The notes: a model not told the origin generated them from the sequence alone. A stretch of 64,000 nt of DNA from Flavobacteriaceae bacterium (GCA_023262185.1 JALRDO010000007.1:1-64000); one strand, 5' to 3'. Positions 36,925-46,408 are shown, counted from the stretch's first letter. Made by a program: numbers and translations.

Positions 36925-37404
36925 ATGGCCACCCACCAGCGAAACATTAAGGAGCAGTATCATCAGCTTAAAGATGAGGATTTAAGCGCGAAACGCATCC
37001 TTGTCATAACCGCTGAGTGGAACAAAGAAATCACCGATAATTTAACCAAAGGATGTATTAACACCTTGCTGGATCAAGGCGTTGACGCTTCAGGCATAAC
37101 TCAAATTCAAGTGCCTGGGGCCGTTGAACTGGTATATGCCGCTGCAAAGCATTACGATGCTAATACCTATGACGCTATTGTGGTTATCGGCTGTGTGATA
37201 AGAGGAGAGACCTCTCATTTTGACTACGTTTGCAACTCGGTAACGGAGGGGGTTACAGCCTTAAACTTAAGAGGTGAAGTCCCTGTAATTTTCTGTGTCT
37301 TAACCGACAATACCATTGAACAGTCTAGGGCTAGAAGTGGTGGTAGCCTCGGAAATAAGGGAGATGAAGCTGCTCTTGCCGCTCTTAAAATGAGTCTTAT
37401 TTAA
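36925..37404 (+). CDS. ribH: 6,7-dimethyl-8-ribityllumazine synthase
   Basis: Makes the direct precursor of riboflavin. The 159 residues have QVPGAVELVYAA, VVIGCVIRGETSHFDYVCN with the catalytic histidine, and VPVIFCVLTDNTIEQSRARSG. No FMN riboswitch is present; the gene starts 3 bp after the TPR gene and is expressed from that promoter. Confidence 0.95.
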   Translation: MATHQRNIKEQYHQLKDEDLSAKRILVITAEWNKEITDNLTKGCINTLLDQGVDASGITQIQVPGAVELVYAAAKHYDANTYDAIVVIGCVIRGETSHFDYVCNSVTEGVTALNLRGEVPVIFCVLTDNTIEQSRARSGGSLGNKGDEAALAALKMSLI

Positions 37405-37457
37405 GAGGTTGTATTTCCCTTTCAAGGATTCCTCTAAGGAGTTTCTTATCTTTAGTT

Positions 37458-37748
37458 ATGGCTTTTCTAAGAATGAAATCCAATAAGAAGTTTGAATACC
37501 AACCGCGGTTTTATAAGGGTAAGGAATCTCCTTATAAAATGACGCATCGCTTTGATGCCTATCGCTCTACTGCTCAACAAACTAGGGGTTTGAAGAACAA
37601 GCTTTTATGGGCGCTTGAAGATCTTGGCGACAAAGAATCTTCACGCGAATCGAATCGAAGAGTGCTTCTCATTGCGGTAATTTTGTTTTTTATTTTCTTT
37701 TGGATCATGGGGTTTGATTTCGGGATATTCTTTTCAAGCAATGGCTGA
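37458..37748 (+). CDS. Small membrane protein between ribH and mutL
   Basis: A 96-residue protein: a basic, Arg/Lys-rich N-terminal 65 residues followed by one membrane helix (about 68-90, VLLIAVILFFIFFWIMGFDFGIFF). Homologues at this locus are, as I recall, sometimes labelled riboflavin synthase subunit beta, which the sequence does not support. It overlaps the mutL start by 8 bp. TATCTTTA, one mismatch from the -7 element, lies 3 bp before its ATG. Function unknown. Confidence 0.75.
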   Translation: MAFLRMKSNKKFEYQPRFYKGKESPYKMTHRFDAYRSTAQQTRGLKNKLLWALEDLGDKESSRESNRRVLLIAVILFFIFFWIMGFDFGIFFSSNG

Positions 37749-39513
37749 AATTCAGAAACTTCCTGACAATATTGCCAATCAAATTGCTGCAGGTGAGGTC
37801 GTTCAGCGTCCAGCTTCGATCGTCAAAGAACTGCTCGAAAATGCCATTGATTCAGGGGCTGATCGTATCGAACTTCGACTCAAGGCTGGGGGCATTGCTT
37901 TGGTATCAGTACTCGATAATGGCTCAGGAATAGAACCTGATGAACTGGCTTTAGCTTTTGAACGCCACGCTACTTCAAAACTGCGTTCAGCAGATGATCT
38001 TTTTAATTTGAGTACGAAGGGGTTTAGAGGAGAGGCGCTGGCAAGTATTGCCGCTGTGGCCGATGTTCATATGGTATCTAAGAGAGAAGGCCTTACAAAT
38101 GCCTTTCAGATTAAATTTAGAGGAGGTAAAAGTGAAGGGGTTGAAGAGACGGCTTTTTCAACGGGGACCTCAGTGAGCGTAAATCATTTGTTTTACAGCA
38201 TTCCCGCACGAAAGAATTTCTTGAAATCTGAATCTGTTGAATTAAGGCACTGTTTGGATGAGTTTCAAAGGGTAGCGCTTTTGCACGAAGAAATCCACTT
38301 CCAATGCCACCACAATGATGCGCTCGTTTACGACCTTCCTAAAAGCACAAGGCGCCAAAGAATTGTGCACCTGTTTGGTACAAAGTATGCGGAACGTCTT
38401 GTTCCTGTTCAAGAAAAAACCGAACGTTTTGTATTGTCGGGATTTATCCTCAAGCCAGAGTATGCACGTAAGACTAGAGGTGAGCAATTTTTCTTTGTAA
38501 ATAAACGTTTTGTGCGCAGTCCATACCTGCATCGTGCGGTGGTTGAAGCCTTTGAGGGACTGTTGCTCTCAGGATACCATCCGGGGTATTTCATAGAGGT
38601 AGATATCGAGAAGGCGGCGATTGATGTCAATATTCATCCTACAAAGACTGAGATTAAGATTGATGACGAATATCATGTGTTTTCGGTGCTGCGCGCAGCG
38701 ATCCGTCACAGTTTAGGACGTTACCAGATTAATGCTCCAATTGATTTTGATTTGAATCCGGCACTTAACCCTAGCTACAAGCAATCTATTTCTGAGGCTA
38801 AATTTCCAAAAATCAGCGTCTCTTCGACATACAATCCCTTTCAGAATGAGACTTTCGAAAAGACAGATTTTAGCGAGGTATACATTGAGACAGAGGCAGA
38901 ACAGATTCGTTTAGATCAACAGATAGATCAACAAGAAGCCCTGTTGCAGCTCGATGGCGTTATGCTGCTTCAATGGGACTCAAAATTTATTGTAATACCT
39001 CAAGCAGATAAACTTCTGGTGGTTGATCAATACAGGGCTCATCATCGCATTCTATATGAATCTTTGTTGAAAAAGATGACGGTCGACCAAGCAGGATCGC
39101 AACAGCTTTTGTTTCCTGAATCCTTGTCACTTGACACCCATGAAATTGAACTACTTAAAGAAATAGGGACCACACTAATGGATTTAGGATTTGACTACGA
39201 GATTCAAGAACGAGTTATCGTGCTCAAGGGTGTTCCTGAATTTTTTCCGCTAAATGAGGCATCAAAGGTTTTTAAGCATTTTATCGAAGAGACACATCTT
39301 GCCGAAGATGAGATTTCACTCTCAACGGTAGACCTGGTCGCCCAGGTATTAGCGAAACACAGCGCCATTAAAAAGGGGGTAGCGCTCAATCAAGAAGCAA
39401 TGACACAACTTTTAGAAGATTTGGCGCGTTGCAAAGAGCCTTATATATCTCCGTCGAACAAGCGTATCTTTGTGAGCATACCAGTGGCAGATATCATTCA
39501 AAAACTACACTAA
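37741..39513 (+). CDS. mutL: DNA mismatch repair protein MutL
   Basis: The 590 residues contain the GHKL ATPase with NQIAAGEVVQRPASIVKELLENA, DNGSGI and TKGFRGEALASI, the transducer domain (VDVNIHPTKTEIK) and the C-terminal dimerisation domain. The endonuclease motif DQHA-x2-E-x4-E of MutH-less bacteria reads DQYRAHHRILYE at 429-440, and the CPHGRP-type metal site reads ISPSNKRIF. The nuclease therefore looks lost or changed. The ATG at 37741 gives the canonical MAEIQKLPDN start. Confidence 0.94.
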   Translation: MAEIQKLPDNIANQIAAGEVVQRPASIVKELLENAIDSGADRIELRLKAGGIALVSVLDNGSGIEPDELALAFERHATSKLRSADDLFNLSTKGFRGEALASIAAVADVHMVSKREGLTNAFQIKFRGGKSEGVEETAFSTGTSVSVNHLFYSIPARKNFLKSESVELRHCLDEFQRVALLHEEIHFQCHHNDALVYDLPKSTRRQRIVHLFGTKYAERLVPVQEKTERFVLSGFILKPEYARKTRGEQFFFVNKRFVRSPYLHRAVVEAFEGLLLSGYHPGYFIEVDIEKAAIDVNIHPTKTEIKIDDEYHVFSVLRAAIRHSLGRYQINAPIDFDLNPALNPSYKQSISEAKFPKISVSSTYNPFQNETFEKTDFSEVYIETEAEQIRLDQQIDQQEALLQLDGVMLLQWDSKFIVIPQADKLLVVDQYRAHHRILYESLLKKMTVDQAGSQQLLFPESLSLDTHEIELLKEIGTTLMDLGFDYEIQERVIVLKGVPEFFPLNEASKVFKHFIEETHLAEDEISLSTVDLVAQVLAKHSAIKKGVALNQEAMTQLLEDLARCKEPYISPSNKRIFVSIPVADIIQKLH

Positions 39514-39515
39514 TT

Positions 39516-40259
39516 ATGTTTCAGCAACTTCCAGACGCCGTTAAGGGAATTCTGATTGCGAACATACTCATTTTCGTTGCTACACTTACTCAGGGCAATC
39601 TCATGTATGGGCTTCTTTCGCTTTGGTTTATTGAGAACCCAAACTTCGGCTATTGGCAATTTGTGAGTCATATGTTTATGCATGGTGGATTTGCTCATAT
39701 TTTATTCAATATGTACGCATTGGTAGCCTTTGGATCACCATTAGAGCGCGTCTGGGGACGTGACAAATTCTTATTCTTTTACTTTTCAGCAGGGATTGGA
39801 GCCGCGTTACTGCATACGGGTGTTAATTACTACTATTTCAACGATGCCGTAAATCAATTGGTTGCAGCAGGAGTTTCGCGCTTTGATCTTATGGAGGTGT
39901 TAAGTAGTGGAAAGGCCCTTAATATATCTTATCTCGGGCAGTATGTTCCAATAGAAGTTGCACAGCAATTACAGGGCACATTCTTTACGCCTGCTGTGGG
40001 GGCTTCAGGAGCAGTATATGGAGTTCTTGTAGCCTTTGCTTTTATGTATTCTGAAGCCCGATTGATGTTACTATTTTTCCCATTTCCGATCAAGGCTAAA
40101 TATTTTGTCCCACTGATCGTGATGGGCGATCTTTATTTTGGAATTACGAATCAAAACACGGGTGTAGCCCACTTTGCTCATATTGGAGGTGCCTTGCTTG
40201 GCTTTATTATGATGTGGTATTGGAGGCGAAATTCTTTTAACAACAATCGTTGGGACTAA
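39516..40259 (+). CDS. Rhomboid family intramembrane serine protease
   Basis: A 247-residue protein with six or so membrane helices. The catalytic serine is in GASGAVYGVL and the histidine in HFAHIGGALLGF; the HGGFAHILFNMYAL segment in the second helix is the family's HxxxN region. The ATG at 39516 follows the mutL stop by 2 bp. It forms a tandem pair with the next gene. Substrate unknown. Confidence 0.88.
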   Translation: MFQQLPDAVKGILIANILIFVATLTQGNLMYGLLSLWFIENPNFGYWQFVSHMFMHGGFAHILFNMYALVAFGSPLERVWGRDKFLFFYFSAGIGAALLHTGVNYYYFNDAVNQLVAAGVSRFDLMEVLSSGKALNISYLGQYVPIEVAQQLQGTFFTPAVGASGAVYGVLVAFAFMYSEARLMLLFFPFPIKAKYFVPLIVMGDLYFGITNQNTGVAHFAHIGGALLGFIMMWYWRRNSFNNNRWD

Positions 40260-41108
40260 ATGAGTAGACTCGGATATCAATGGGCGATGCTCGGAAGGCT
40301 TGAGCGTTTAATCGCGATTCAGGTGGGGTTGTTTATACTCTTTGGACTGCTCGATATATTAGGAATCTCGCTTTATTCTTTTTTTGAGCTGTCTTCTTCG
40401 GCTACTTACCTACTTTTTCGTCCTTGGTCTTTGTTCACCTACCTTTTTTTACATCACGATCTGTGGCATTTGATTTTCAATATGTTGTGGCTCTACTACG
40501 CGGGACAGTTCTTTCTCAACTTTTTTGATTTTGACCGCTTATTCAGCTTGTTCTTATTGGGGGGTATAGCAGCCGGCATTGTATATGTATTGCTGTATTC
40601 TCTGGTTCCTTCCTTAAGCGTGATCACATCTGCTATGGTGGGGTCATCTGCCGGGGTTATGGCCGTTCTAATTTTTATGGCTACTTATAATCCTAATCAG
40701 CCGGTTAAATTGTTGTTCTTTCGTTTGAAATTATGGCATCTAGGAGCCTTTTTCGTAGTCATTGATCTACTTCAGCTTTCTTCTGGAGTAAATTTTGGTG
40801 GACGCGTTGCCCATTTGACGGGTGCCGCTATCGGTTATTTCTCTGCCCGTCAATTGTTAATCGGTATAGAGGTGGCTGGAGGATTTCAACGATTTGTTGG
40901 GCGCTTACTGCGTTCAAACGGATTCGCGAGTAGTGGGCAGCGTAAAAGCGCTTTTAAAGTATACAAAAGTCGCTCGAAGCAATCAAAGGTTACGAAACAA
41001 CCTTCGGATCAAGAGCGCATTGATGCCATCTTAGACAAGATTAGTGCTTCTGGATACGATAGTTTAAGTGCAGAGGAGAAAGAATACCTCTTTAAAAAAG
41101 GGCGCTAA
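40260..41108 (+). CDS. Rhomboid family protein with C-terminal DUF6576-like tail
   Basis: A 282-residue second rhomboid starting directly after the first. It has HHDLWHLIFNMLWLYYAG, the serine in MVGSSAGVMAVL (GSSA instead of the usual GxSG) and the histidine in VAHLTGAAIGY, so the Ser-His dyad is present. After the last helix there is a basic linker and a soluble tail of about 30 residues, IDAILDKISASGYDSLSAEE, like that in other Bacteroidota rhomboids. It overlaps the convergent wbqC gene by 17 bp. Confidence 0.85.
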   Translation: MSRLGYQWAMLGRLERLIAIQVGLFILFGLLDILGISLYSFFELSSSATYLLFRPWSLFTYLFLHHDLWHLIFNMLWLYYAGQFFLNFFDFDRLFSLFLLGGIAAGIVYVLLYSLVPSLSVITSAMVGSSAGVMAVLIFMATYNPNQPVKLLFFRLKLWHLGAFFVVIDLLQLSSGVNFGGRVAHLTGAAIGYFSARQLLIGIEVAGGFQRFVGRLLRSNGFASSGQRKSAFKVYKSRSKQSKVTKQPSDQERIDAILDKISASGYDSLSAEEKEYLFKKGR

Positions 41109-41730
41109 GATCAATTTGCTCTAGATAACTTCTAGCTTCTTTGGGTCCGACATTGAAGAGCAGGTCTAATGGAGAAATCCCTCCTATAAATCCGCATACC
41201 GAGTCGAATACCTGCGGATAGGGTGTCAAAACAATTTTATTCTTGGTTTTAGCATTTACCAACCCTCTTAGGTCTACAACCTTTTCGTTGGGTGTCACTT
41301 CGTAGCTGCTGGTGGTTCTTAACTCTCCAGAAAGCTGAAGCGCCTTGAGCATAAAGGATATGCTTTTTCTGGAATGTTCTAAAAGCGAAACGTCTCCGCA
41401 CTCAAAAAATGGATGAAGATCGTCTTCATAGAATTCGAAAAAAGGAGAGGAGCGGTAGGCAGTCACAATAGACTTCCAATGCAGTTCGTTCCACTTCTCA
41501 CTTGGCTCAGAACGCACCTCTTTGGTTCGTTGTCGAGCACCCTTAGCATGTTGTATAGGTATGCTGAGTAATAAACTCCCTTGATTTGTGGCGATATAAC
41601 AGCGATTTCGAAAGGTTTGCTTTTGGTAGTTATCGTGGATTTCCCATACGATCGCCTCAGGATATTGCGCGCAGAGGGCCAGTTGAGTTAACGTTCCGAA
41701 ATAGGTAGGATGAAGCATAATGTCTTGCAT
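41092..41730 (-). CDS. WbqC family protein
   Basis: A 212-residue protein of the WbqC family, found in O-antigen and polysaccharide loci and thought to take part in sugar modification. Key segments are HPTYFGTLTQLALC, NRCYIATNQGSLLLSIPI, and KWNELHWKSIVTAYRSSPFFEFYEDDL. The ATG at 41730 overlaps the lepB stop codon by one base (TAATG), so coupled translation is likely. No mechanism is established that I can name. Confidence 0.83.
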   Translation of the reverse strand: MQDIMLHPTYFGTLTQLALCAQYPEAIVWEIHDNYQKQTFRNRCYIATNQGSLLLSIPIQHAKGARQRTKEVRSEPSEKWNELHWKSIVTAYRSSPFFEFYEDDLHPFFECGDVSLLEHSRKSISFMLKALQLSGELRTTSSYEVTPNEKVVDLRGLVNAKTKNKIVLTPYPQVFDSVCGFIGGISPLDLLFNVGPKEARSYLEQIDLSALF

Positions 41731-43424
41731 TACCTTATCTTGCGTTTGTGCCAATAGCGGTATCCGAAATACCCTGCCAATCCTATAAGAAATACGCTCA
41801 GGTAAGATTGAGGTTCTCCTGGGCCCTGAACTGTAGTGAAGAATCGATCCCAGCGCGGTTTCATCTTGGTAATGCCTTTATTAAAATTGTCCCAGCTCAT
41901 CCATAAGAAAACAGGTTTTCCTAGGATGTGATCTTCAGGAACATATCCCCAGCTTCTACTGTCTTCTGAGTGGTCGCGATTGTCACCCATCATCCAGTAG
42001 TAGTTCTTTTCAAATTGATACGAGTCGGCGGCAATACCGTCTATATAAACGCGATTGTCTTCAATCTTTAAGTCGTGATTTTCATAAACCTCAATAATAC
42101 GTTTGTAAAGGGGAAGCGATTCTTCATTTAGCGAAACGATAGCCCCTGATTGAGGGAGGTAAATCGGGCCGAAATTATCTTCATTCCAAGAGTAATTCGG
42201 GTGATTCGGGAATATTGCATATCCCGGAGTCCCATTAGGAGAGACGTCCATGACTACGCTGTCAATACGCTCTTGAGATTGAAGCCATTCAACTTTGTCT
42301 AACGGAAGGTTAACGAGTTGCTCTGACTTTAATACTTCTTTTAAGGCGATGCGCTCTTCTTGTAAGACGCTGACAGGGATTCCCTCTGCATCTGTGTAAA
42401 GCTCAATGGTTTGGTCGTCTCTTTGATTCACTCCCATCAAAAATGGGATTAAAGCATTGTATTGCTCTTGTGAAAGCGTAGTAGCCGTGAAGATTCTTAC
42501 GAAATCAGAAGCGTCTGCCTGTGACAATAATCTTGAGGACACCCCAGATGCAGCATAGACTTTGTGATTGTACATGGGACGCGCACGATGATCGAGCTCG
42601 AGTAGCTCACCATTGATATAGACGAAACCGTCAATGATTTCAAGCGTATCACCCGGAGTACCAACGCATCGTTTAACGTAGTTTGACTTTTTATCGATGG
42701 GTTTAATGACCCCTGCCTCTTTTACAAAAAACTGTCTAACCGTATCCGCTGGCCAATTGAAAACGACCAAATCGTTTTTTTCTACCGACGCGAATCCAGG
42801 GAGCCTCATGTAGGGTAATTGAGGCTTCTTTAAATACGATTTAATTTTTAAGATAGGTACGGTGTCGTGCATCATTGGTGCTGCAATTGCAGTGGTAGGA
42901 ATACGGGCACCATAATGAAACTTACTTACTAATAAGAAGTCGCCAACACGAAGGGTTCTCTCAAGTGATGGGGTGGGTATAGCATAGGGCTGAATAAAAT
43001 AAGTGTGCACAATGGTTGCAGCCACTACGGCGAACACGATAGATGATACCCATTCTCCTGTTTTTGTTTTCTCTGGCTTTAGACGGTCTGTCTCTCTCTT
43101 TGCGGAAGTGTCAACGCCGAGCTTAAAGAGATATAGTCCGAGTGTTAGAATGACCCAGAGATGTTCTGTTCGTTTAGGTTTTTTATAAGCATAAAGGAGG
43201 TCAATCCATAGTACAGGAAACATGACCAAATTGATAATAGGCAGAACAAACAACACCACCCACCACCATGGGCGCTCTAAAACACGCAGCATTAGTACGC
43301 TGTTGTAAAAAGGGATAAAGGCCTTAAATGGCACAATCCCTTCTTTCTTGAAGAACAGCATAAAGAGCAATCCGTATACCAGGTGAAAAGCAGTTAAGAC
43401 TGCGATCCATTCAAAGCTTGTCAT
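41730..43424 (-). CDS. lepB: Signal peptidase I, long Bacteroidota form
   Basis: Removes signal peptides from exported proteins. The 564 residues are about 1.7 times E. coli LepB. The first 105 residues form three membrane helices of a DUF5684-like domain. The catalytic Ser153 is in IPTPSLERTL and the general base Lys251 in NYVKRCVGTPGDTLEI. A large insertion (about 270-450) precedes box E, GDNRDHSEDSRSWGYVPEDHI. The serine motif has Leu where Met is usual. It overlaps dapB by 4 bp. Confidence 0.93.
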   Translation of the reverse strand: MTSFEWIAVLTAFHLVYGLLFMLFFKKEGIVPFKAFIPFYNSVLMLRVLERPWWWVVLFVLPIINLVMFPVLWIDLLYAYKKPKRTEHLWVILTLGLYLFKLGVDTSAKRETDRLKPEKTKTGEWVSSIVFAVVAATIVHTYFIQPYAIPTPSLERTLRVGDFLLVSKFHYGARIPTTAIAAPMMHDTVPILKIKSYLKKPQLPYMRLPGFASVEKNDLVVFNWPADTVRQFFVKEAGVIKPIDKKSNYVKRCVGTPGDTLEIIDGFVYINGELLELDHRARPMYNHKVYAASGVSSRLLSQADASDFVRIFTATTLSQEQYNALIPFLMGVNQRDDQTIELYTDAEGIPVSVLQEERIALKEVLKSEQLVNLPLDKVEWLQSQERIDSVVMDVSPNGTPGYAIFPNHPNYSWNEDNFGPIYLPQSGAIVSLNEESLPLYKRIIEVYENHDLKIEDNRVYIDGIAADSYQFEKNYYWMMGDNRDHSEDSRSWGYVPEDHILGKPVFLWMSWDNFNKGITKMKPRWDRFFTTVQGPGEPQSYLSVFLIGLAGYFGYRYWHKRKIR

Positions 43425-44122
43425 GGGTGAAGATTTATAACATCAGACATCGTAAAAATACCCTTTTTGCCAATAATCCATTCTGCTGCTAGGAGCGCTC
43501 CTAAGGCGAACCCATCTCTTGAAAAGGCTTCATGACGGATACTGATTTCATCAATAGTACTCTGGTAGTTCACAACATGGGTTCCTGGAACCTCACCCTC
43601 TCTTAAGGAGGTTATCTGAAGGTGGTAATCTTTGGGCACTTCAGATATCCCTTTGAGGTCTTGAGCCTTAAGATGAGGAGTGGCCAGTGAAAGAGCTGTT
43701 CCACTTGGAGCGTCGAGCTTTTGGGTATGATGAATTTCAGTCATACTCACTTTATAGGCGTTATGAGGTGCCATAAGTGTGGCCAGTTTATCGTTAAGCG
43801 CAAAGAATAAATTCACTCCAAGACTAAAATTACTTGAGTATAGAAATGCTGTTTGCAGAGCGGTGGCTAGCGCTTCAACTTCTGATAAACGCTCTAACCA
43901 TCCGGTGGTGCCGCTCACTACCGGAATTCCCTGTTGCAATCCAAGCCGTATTAAATCTACCGCTGAGTCAGGAGTACTAAAATTGATAATCACCTCAGTA
44001 TCCGATGGGAGTCGCTCTGGAGTTTCATTGGTACAAAGTACGACACGGTGGTTGCGTTCATGGGCAAGGGTTTCAATGCGTTTTCCCATCTTTCCGTATC
44101 CCAATAAAGCGATTGCACTCAT
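43421..44122 (-). CDS. dapB: 4-hydroxy-tetrahydrodipicolinate reductase
   Basis: Second committed enzyme of the lysine and diaminopimelate pathway, which feeds peptidoglycan. The 233 residues begin with the nucleotide-binding ALLGYGKMGKRIE and keep VSGTTGW, SSNFSLGVNLFF and the catalytic EIHHTQKLDAPSGTAL. Overlaps its neighbours by 4 bp on each side. Confidence 0.95.
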   Translation of the reverse strand: MSAIALLGYGKMGKRIETLAHERNHRVVLCTNETPERLPSDTEVIINFSTPDSAVDLIRLGLQQGIPVVSGTTGWLERLSEVEALATALQTAFLYSSNFSLGVNLFFALNDKLATLMAPHNAYKVSMTEIHHTQKLDAPSGTALSLATPHLKAQDLKGISEVPKDYHLQITSLREGEVPGTHVVNYQSTIDEISIRHEAFSRDGFALGALLAAEWIIGKKGIFTMSDVINLHP

Positions 44123-44724
44123 AATCTAATTTTTAGTTTAAGTCCTGCCTCAGTGCCGGCTCCAACAGCCAGGGGTTCTAATACGGGTTGCACGTGAAGA
44201 CTAAGGTCTTCATTGACATTAAAAGGCTTTAAATGGGCGTCTACGCTTGCATCAATAACGTTCAGAAGATAGAGGCCAATTGCGATTAATACCGAAGAGT
44301 CCCTTTGGCTCTGTGATCCCTTTTGGGCTTGCTCTAATGCGCTATTTGAAACGTCAGGGCCAACTCCATCTCCGTTGATGTCGTAGAATTCATCGGTCGT
44401 GAATCCTGCATTTCTTAATTTGAAGGCGTCACGATATCTGAGGTATTGGGTTTGATTGAATTGATAAACGAAAACGCCGGTACCAACCGCTGCCCAGGCT
44501 AATGGAACCTTCCAGTAACGTCGATTGTAAAATTGCCCAAGTCCAGGAAGCGCCGCTGAATAAAAGGTAGCTTTTGAAGCAGCTAAAGGATCTATAGCGC
44601 GTTCAAGCCGTTTTTCTGCACGTTGTACTCTTTTTTCTTCTCTCGAACTCCGCTCGTTTTGATCTTGTGCAAAGCTTAAATGTATAGAAAAGAATACGAG
44701 CAATAAAGCCGTAAATCTATTCAC
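44119..44724 (-). CDS. DUF5683 domain protein
   Basis: A 201-residue exported or membrane protein: signal peptide (residues 1-19), a charged Arg/Glu-rich segment, then the DUF5683 core ATFYSAALPGLGQFYNRRYW and two hydrophobic segments. The family lies in the parAB-dapB-lepB run in many Flavobacteriales; its function is unknown. Overlaps parB by 8 bp and dapB by 4 bp. Confidence 0.83.
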   Translation of the reverse strand: MNRFTALLLVFFSIHLSFAQDQNERSSREEKRVQRAEKRLERAIDPLAASKATFYSAALPGLGQFYNRRYWKVPLAWAAVGTGVFVYQFNQTQYLRYRDAFKLRNAGFTTDEFYDINGDGVGPDVSNSALEQAQKGSQSQRDSSVLIAIGLYLLNVIDASVDAHLKPFNVNEDLSLHVQPVLEPLAVGAGTEAGLKLKIRL

Positions 44725-45592
44725 CGATAAGGGCTTTTTTGAGTTTTAGTAAGTCTTTTTCAGATTCAAAATGAAACTTAAGAACTCCTGAACCATTGGC
44801 GCGAAGGTCTACACTGACCTCTTTGTCGCTGAGGTGTTGAAGAGCCTCGACTGCAGAAGCCGCTTTTTTACTCAGCTTGAGGTTGTTTGTTGACTTGGAT
44901 GACTTTGGCTGCGCTATTTGACGCGCTCTGTTTTCAGTGGCTCGAACAGACAACCCTTTGCCTAAAACCTCTCCTAAAAGTTGCAACTGATCTGGGTGAT
45001 TTTCTAGTGACATGATCGCTCTTCCGTGTCCCATACTGATCGATCGGTTCTTCAATGCATCTTGCACCTGAGGATGGAGCTTTAAAAGTCGAAGGTAATT
45101 GGTAATGGTTGAGCGCTGCTTACCAACGCGTTTGCTCAGTTTGTCTTGTGTGAGTTGTATTTCGTCTATAAGGCGTTGATACGAAAGTGCAATCTCTATA
45201 GGATCTAGCTCTTGACGCTGGATGTTTTCAACCAAGGCCATCTCAAGAGATTCTTGATCGCTGGCTTCTCTTATGTAGACGGGTACCCGCTCAAGATTCG
45301 CCAATAGGGCAGCTCTTAAACGTCGCTCTCCAGAGACTAATTGAAAAGAGCCGTTCTCTACTTTGCGAACAGTGATCGGCTGAATGATTCCTAATTGTTT
45401 AATCGATTGCGCTAACTCACTCAAGCCCTGCTCATCGAAAGTTGTTCTTGGTTGAAATGGATTGACCTCAATCAAGTTTGGAGCAATGAAGGCCATTAGA
45501 GACCCCCCTTCTGACATGGTAATATCTTTGTCAGGATCTTTCAGGAGTGCAGCTATTCCTCTTCCGAGAACTTGTTTTTGTTGTTTAGCCAT
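44717..45592 (-). CDS. parB: Chromosome partitioning protein ParB (Spo0J)
   Basis: A CTPase clamp that binds parS and spreads along DNA. The 291 residues carry NPFQPRTTFDEQGLSELAQSI, the CTP-binding SGERRLRAALLANL, ENIQRQELDPIEIALSYQRL, a helix-turn-helix (SKRVGKQRSTITNYLRLLKL) and a C-terminal dimer domain. It follows parA by 3 bp. I found no convincing parS in the window. Confidence 0.95.
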   Translation of the reverse strand: MAKQQKQVLGRGIAALLKDPDKDITMSEGGSLMAFIAPNLIEVNPFQPRTTFDEQGLSELAQSIKQLGIIQPITVRKVENGSFQLVSGERRLRAALLANLERVPVYIREASDQESLEMALVENIQRQELDPIEIALSYQRLIDEIQLTQDKLSKRVGKQRSTITNYLRLLKLHPQVQDALKNRSISMGHGRAIMSLENHPDQLQLLGEVLGKGLSVRATENRARQIAQPKSSKSTNNLKLSKKAASAVEALQHLSDKEVSVDLRANGSGVLKFHFESEKDLLKLKKALIGE

Positions 45593-45595
45593 ACG

Positions 45596-46390
45596 CTAGG
45601 AGGTCTTCTTTTTTTTCGGTTTATCGTTCACTTTGCGCTTAAGAAGTTCTCGTGCGAGGCCTAAATAATTTGAGGCTCCCTTACTACTCGCATCATAACT
45701 GATGATACTTTCACCAAAACTAGGCGCTTCACTTAGCTTGACATTGCGTTGAATAATCGTTTCAAAAACCATGTCTCCAAAATGCTTTCGAACTTCTTCG
45801 ACCACCTGATTTGACAGCCTTAGTCTTGAGTCGTACATCGTGAGTAGCATACCTTCAATATCCAGGTCTTTGTTGTATAATTTTTGAACACTTTTAACCG
45901 TGTTTAAAAGTTTGCCTAGACCTTCAAGTGCATAATATTCACATTGAATAGGAATGATTACTGCGTCTGCAGCCGAAAGGGCATTAAGTGTTAGTAGCCC
46001 AAGCGAAGGAGCGCAATCAATCACGATATAGTCGTACTGCTCTTTTAGTGGTTTTATAGCCTCAGCAAGCATGAACTCTCTGTTCGGCTTTTCTACCAAC
46101 TCTATTTCAATGGCCACTAAGTCAATATGTGCTGGTATTAGCGACACATTTGGTGAATTCGCCTTGACGATTACCTCTGAGGCAGAAGCCGTATGTTCGA
46201 GTAACTGGTACGTTCCTAGACTCACGTTTTCAACTTCAATTCCTAGTCCTGAACTTGCGTTAGCCTGAGGATCGGCGTCGATTAATAGAACTTTTTGCTC
46301 TAATGCACCAAGAGCGGCACTTAAGTTAACTGAGGTAGTGGTTTTCCCCACACCACCTTTCTGATTTGCTATTGCAATGATCTTGCCCAT
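45596..46390 (-). CDS. parA: Chromosome partitioning ATPase ParA (Soj)
   Basis: A Walker-type ATPase that moves or separates chromosome origins with ParB. The 264 residues start MGKIIAIANQKGGVGKTTTSV (deviant Walker A with signature lysine), with DADPQANAS and DYIVIDCAPSLG. Full length. A promoter with a palindrome between its two elements lies just upstream (46409-46439). Confidence 0.95.
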   Translation of the reverse strand: MGKIIAIANQKGGVGKTTTSVNLSAALGALEQKVLLIDADPQANASSGLGIEVENVSLGTYQLLEHTASASEVIVKANSPNVSLIPAHIDLVAIEIELVEKPNREFMLAEAIKPLKEQYDYIVIDCAPSLGLLTLNALSAADAVIIPIQCEYYALEGLGKLLNTVKSVQKLYNKDLDIEGMLLTMYDSRLRLSNQVVEEVRKHFGDMVFETIIQRNVKLSEAPSFGESIISYDASSKGASNYLGLARELLKRKVNDKPKKKKTS

Positions 46391-46408
46391 AGTGAAAAAT
46401 AGAGTGTT

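Noticed and set aside
44185-44205. GTTGCACGTGAAG in the DUF5683 gene as a parS site
   Set aside because: Only the CACGTG core and part of the flanks match TGTTTCACGTGAAACA (about 11 of 16), and it lies in coding sequence. Other CACGTG sites nearby match no better.
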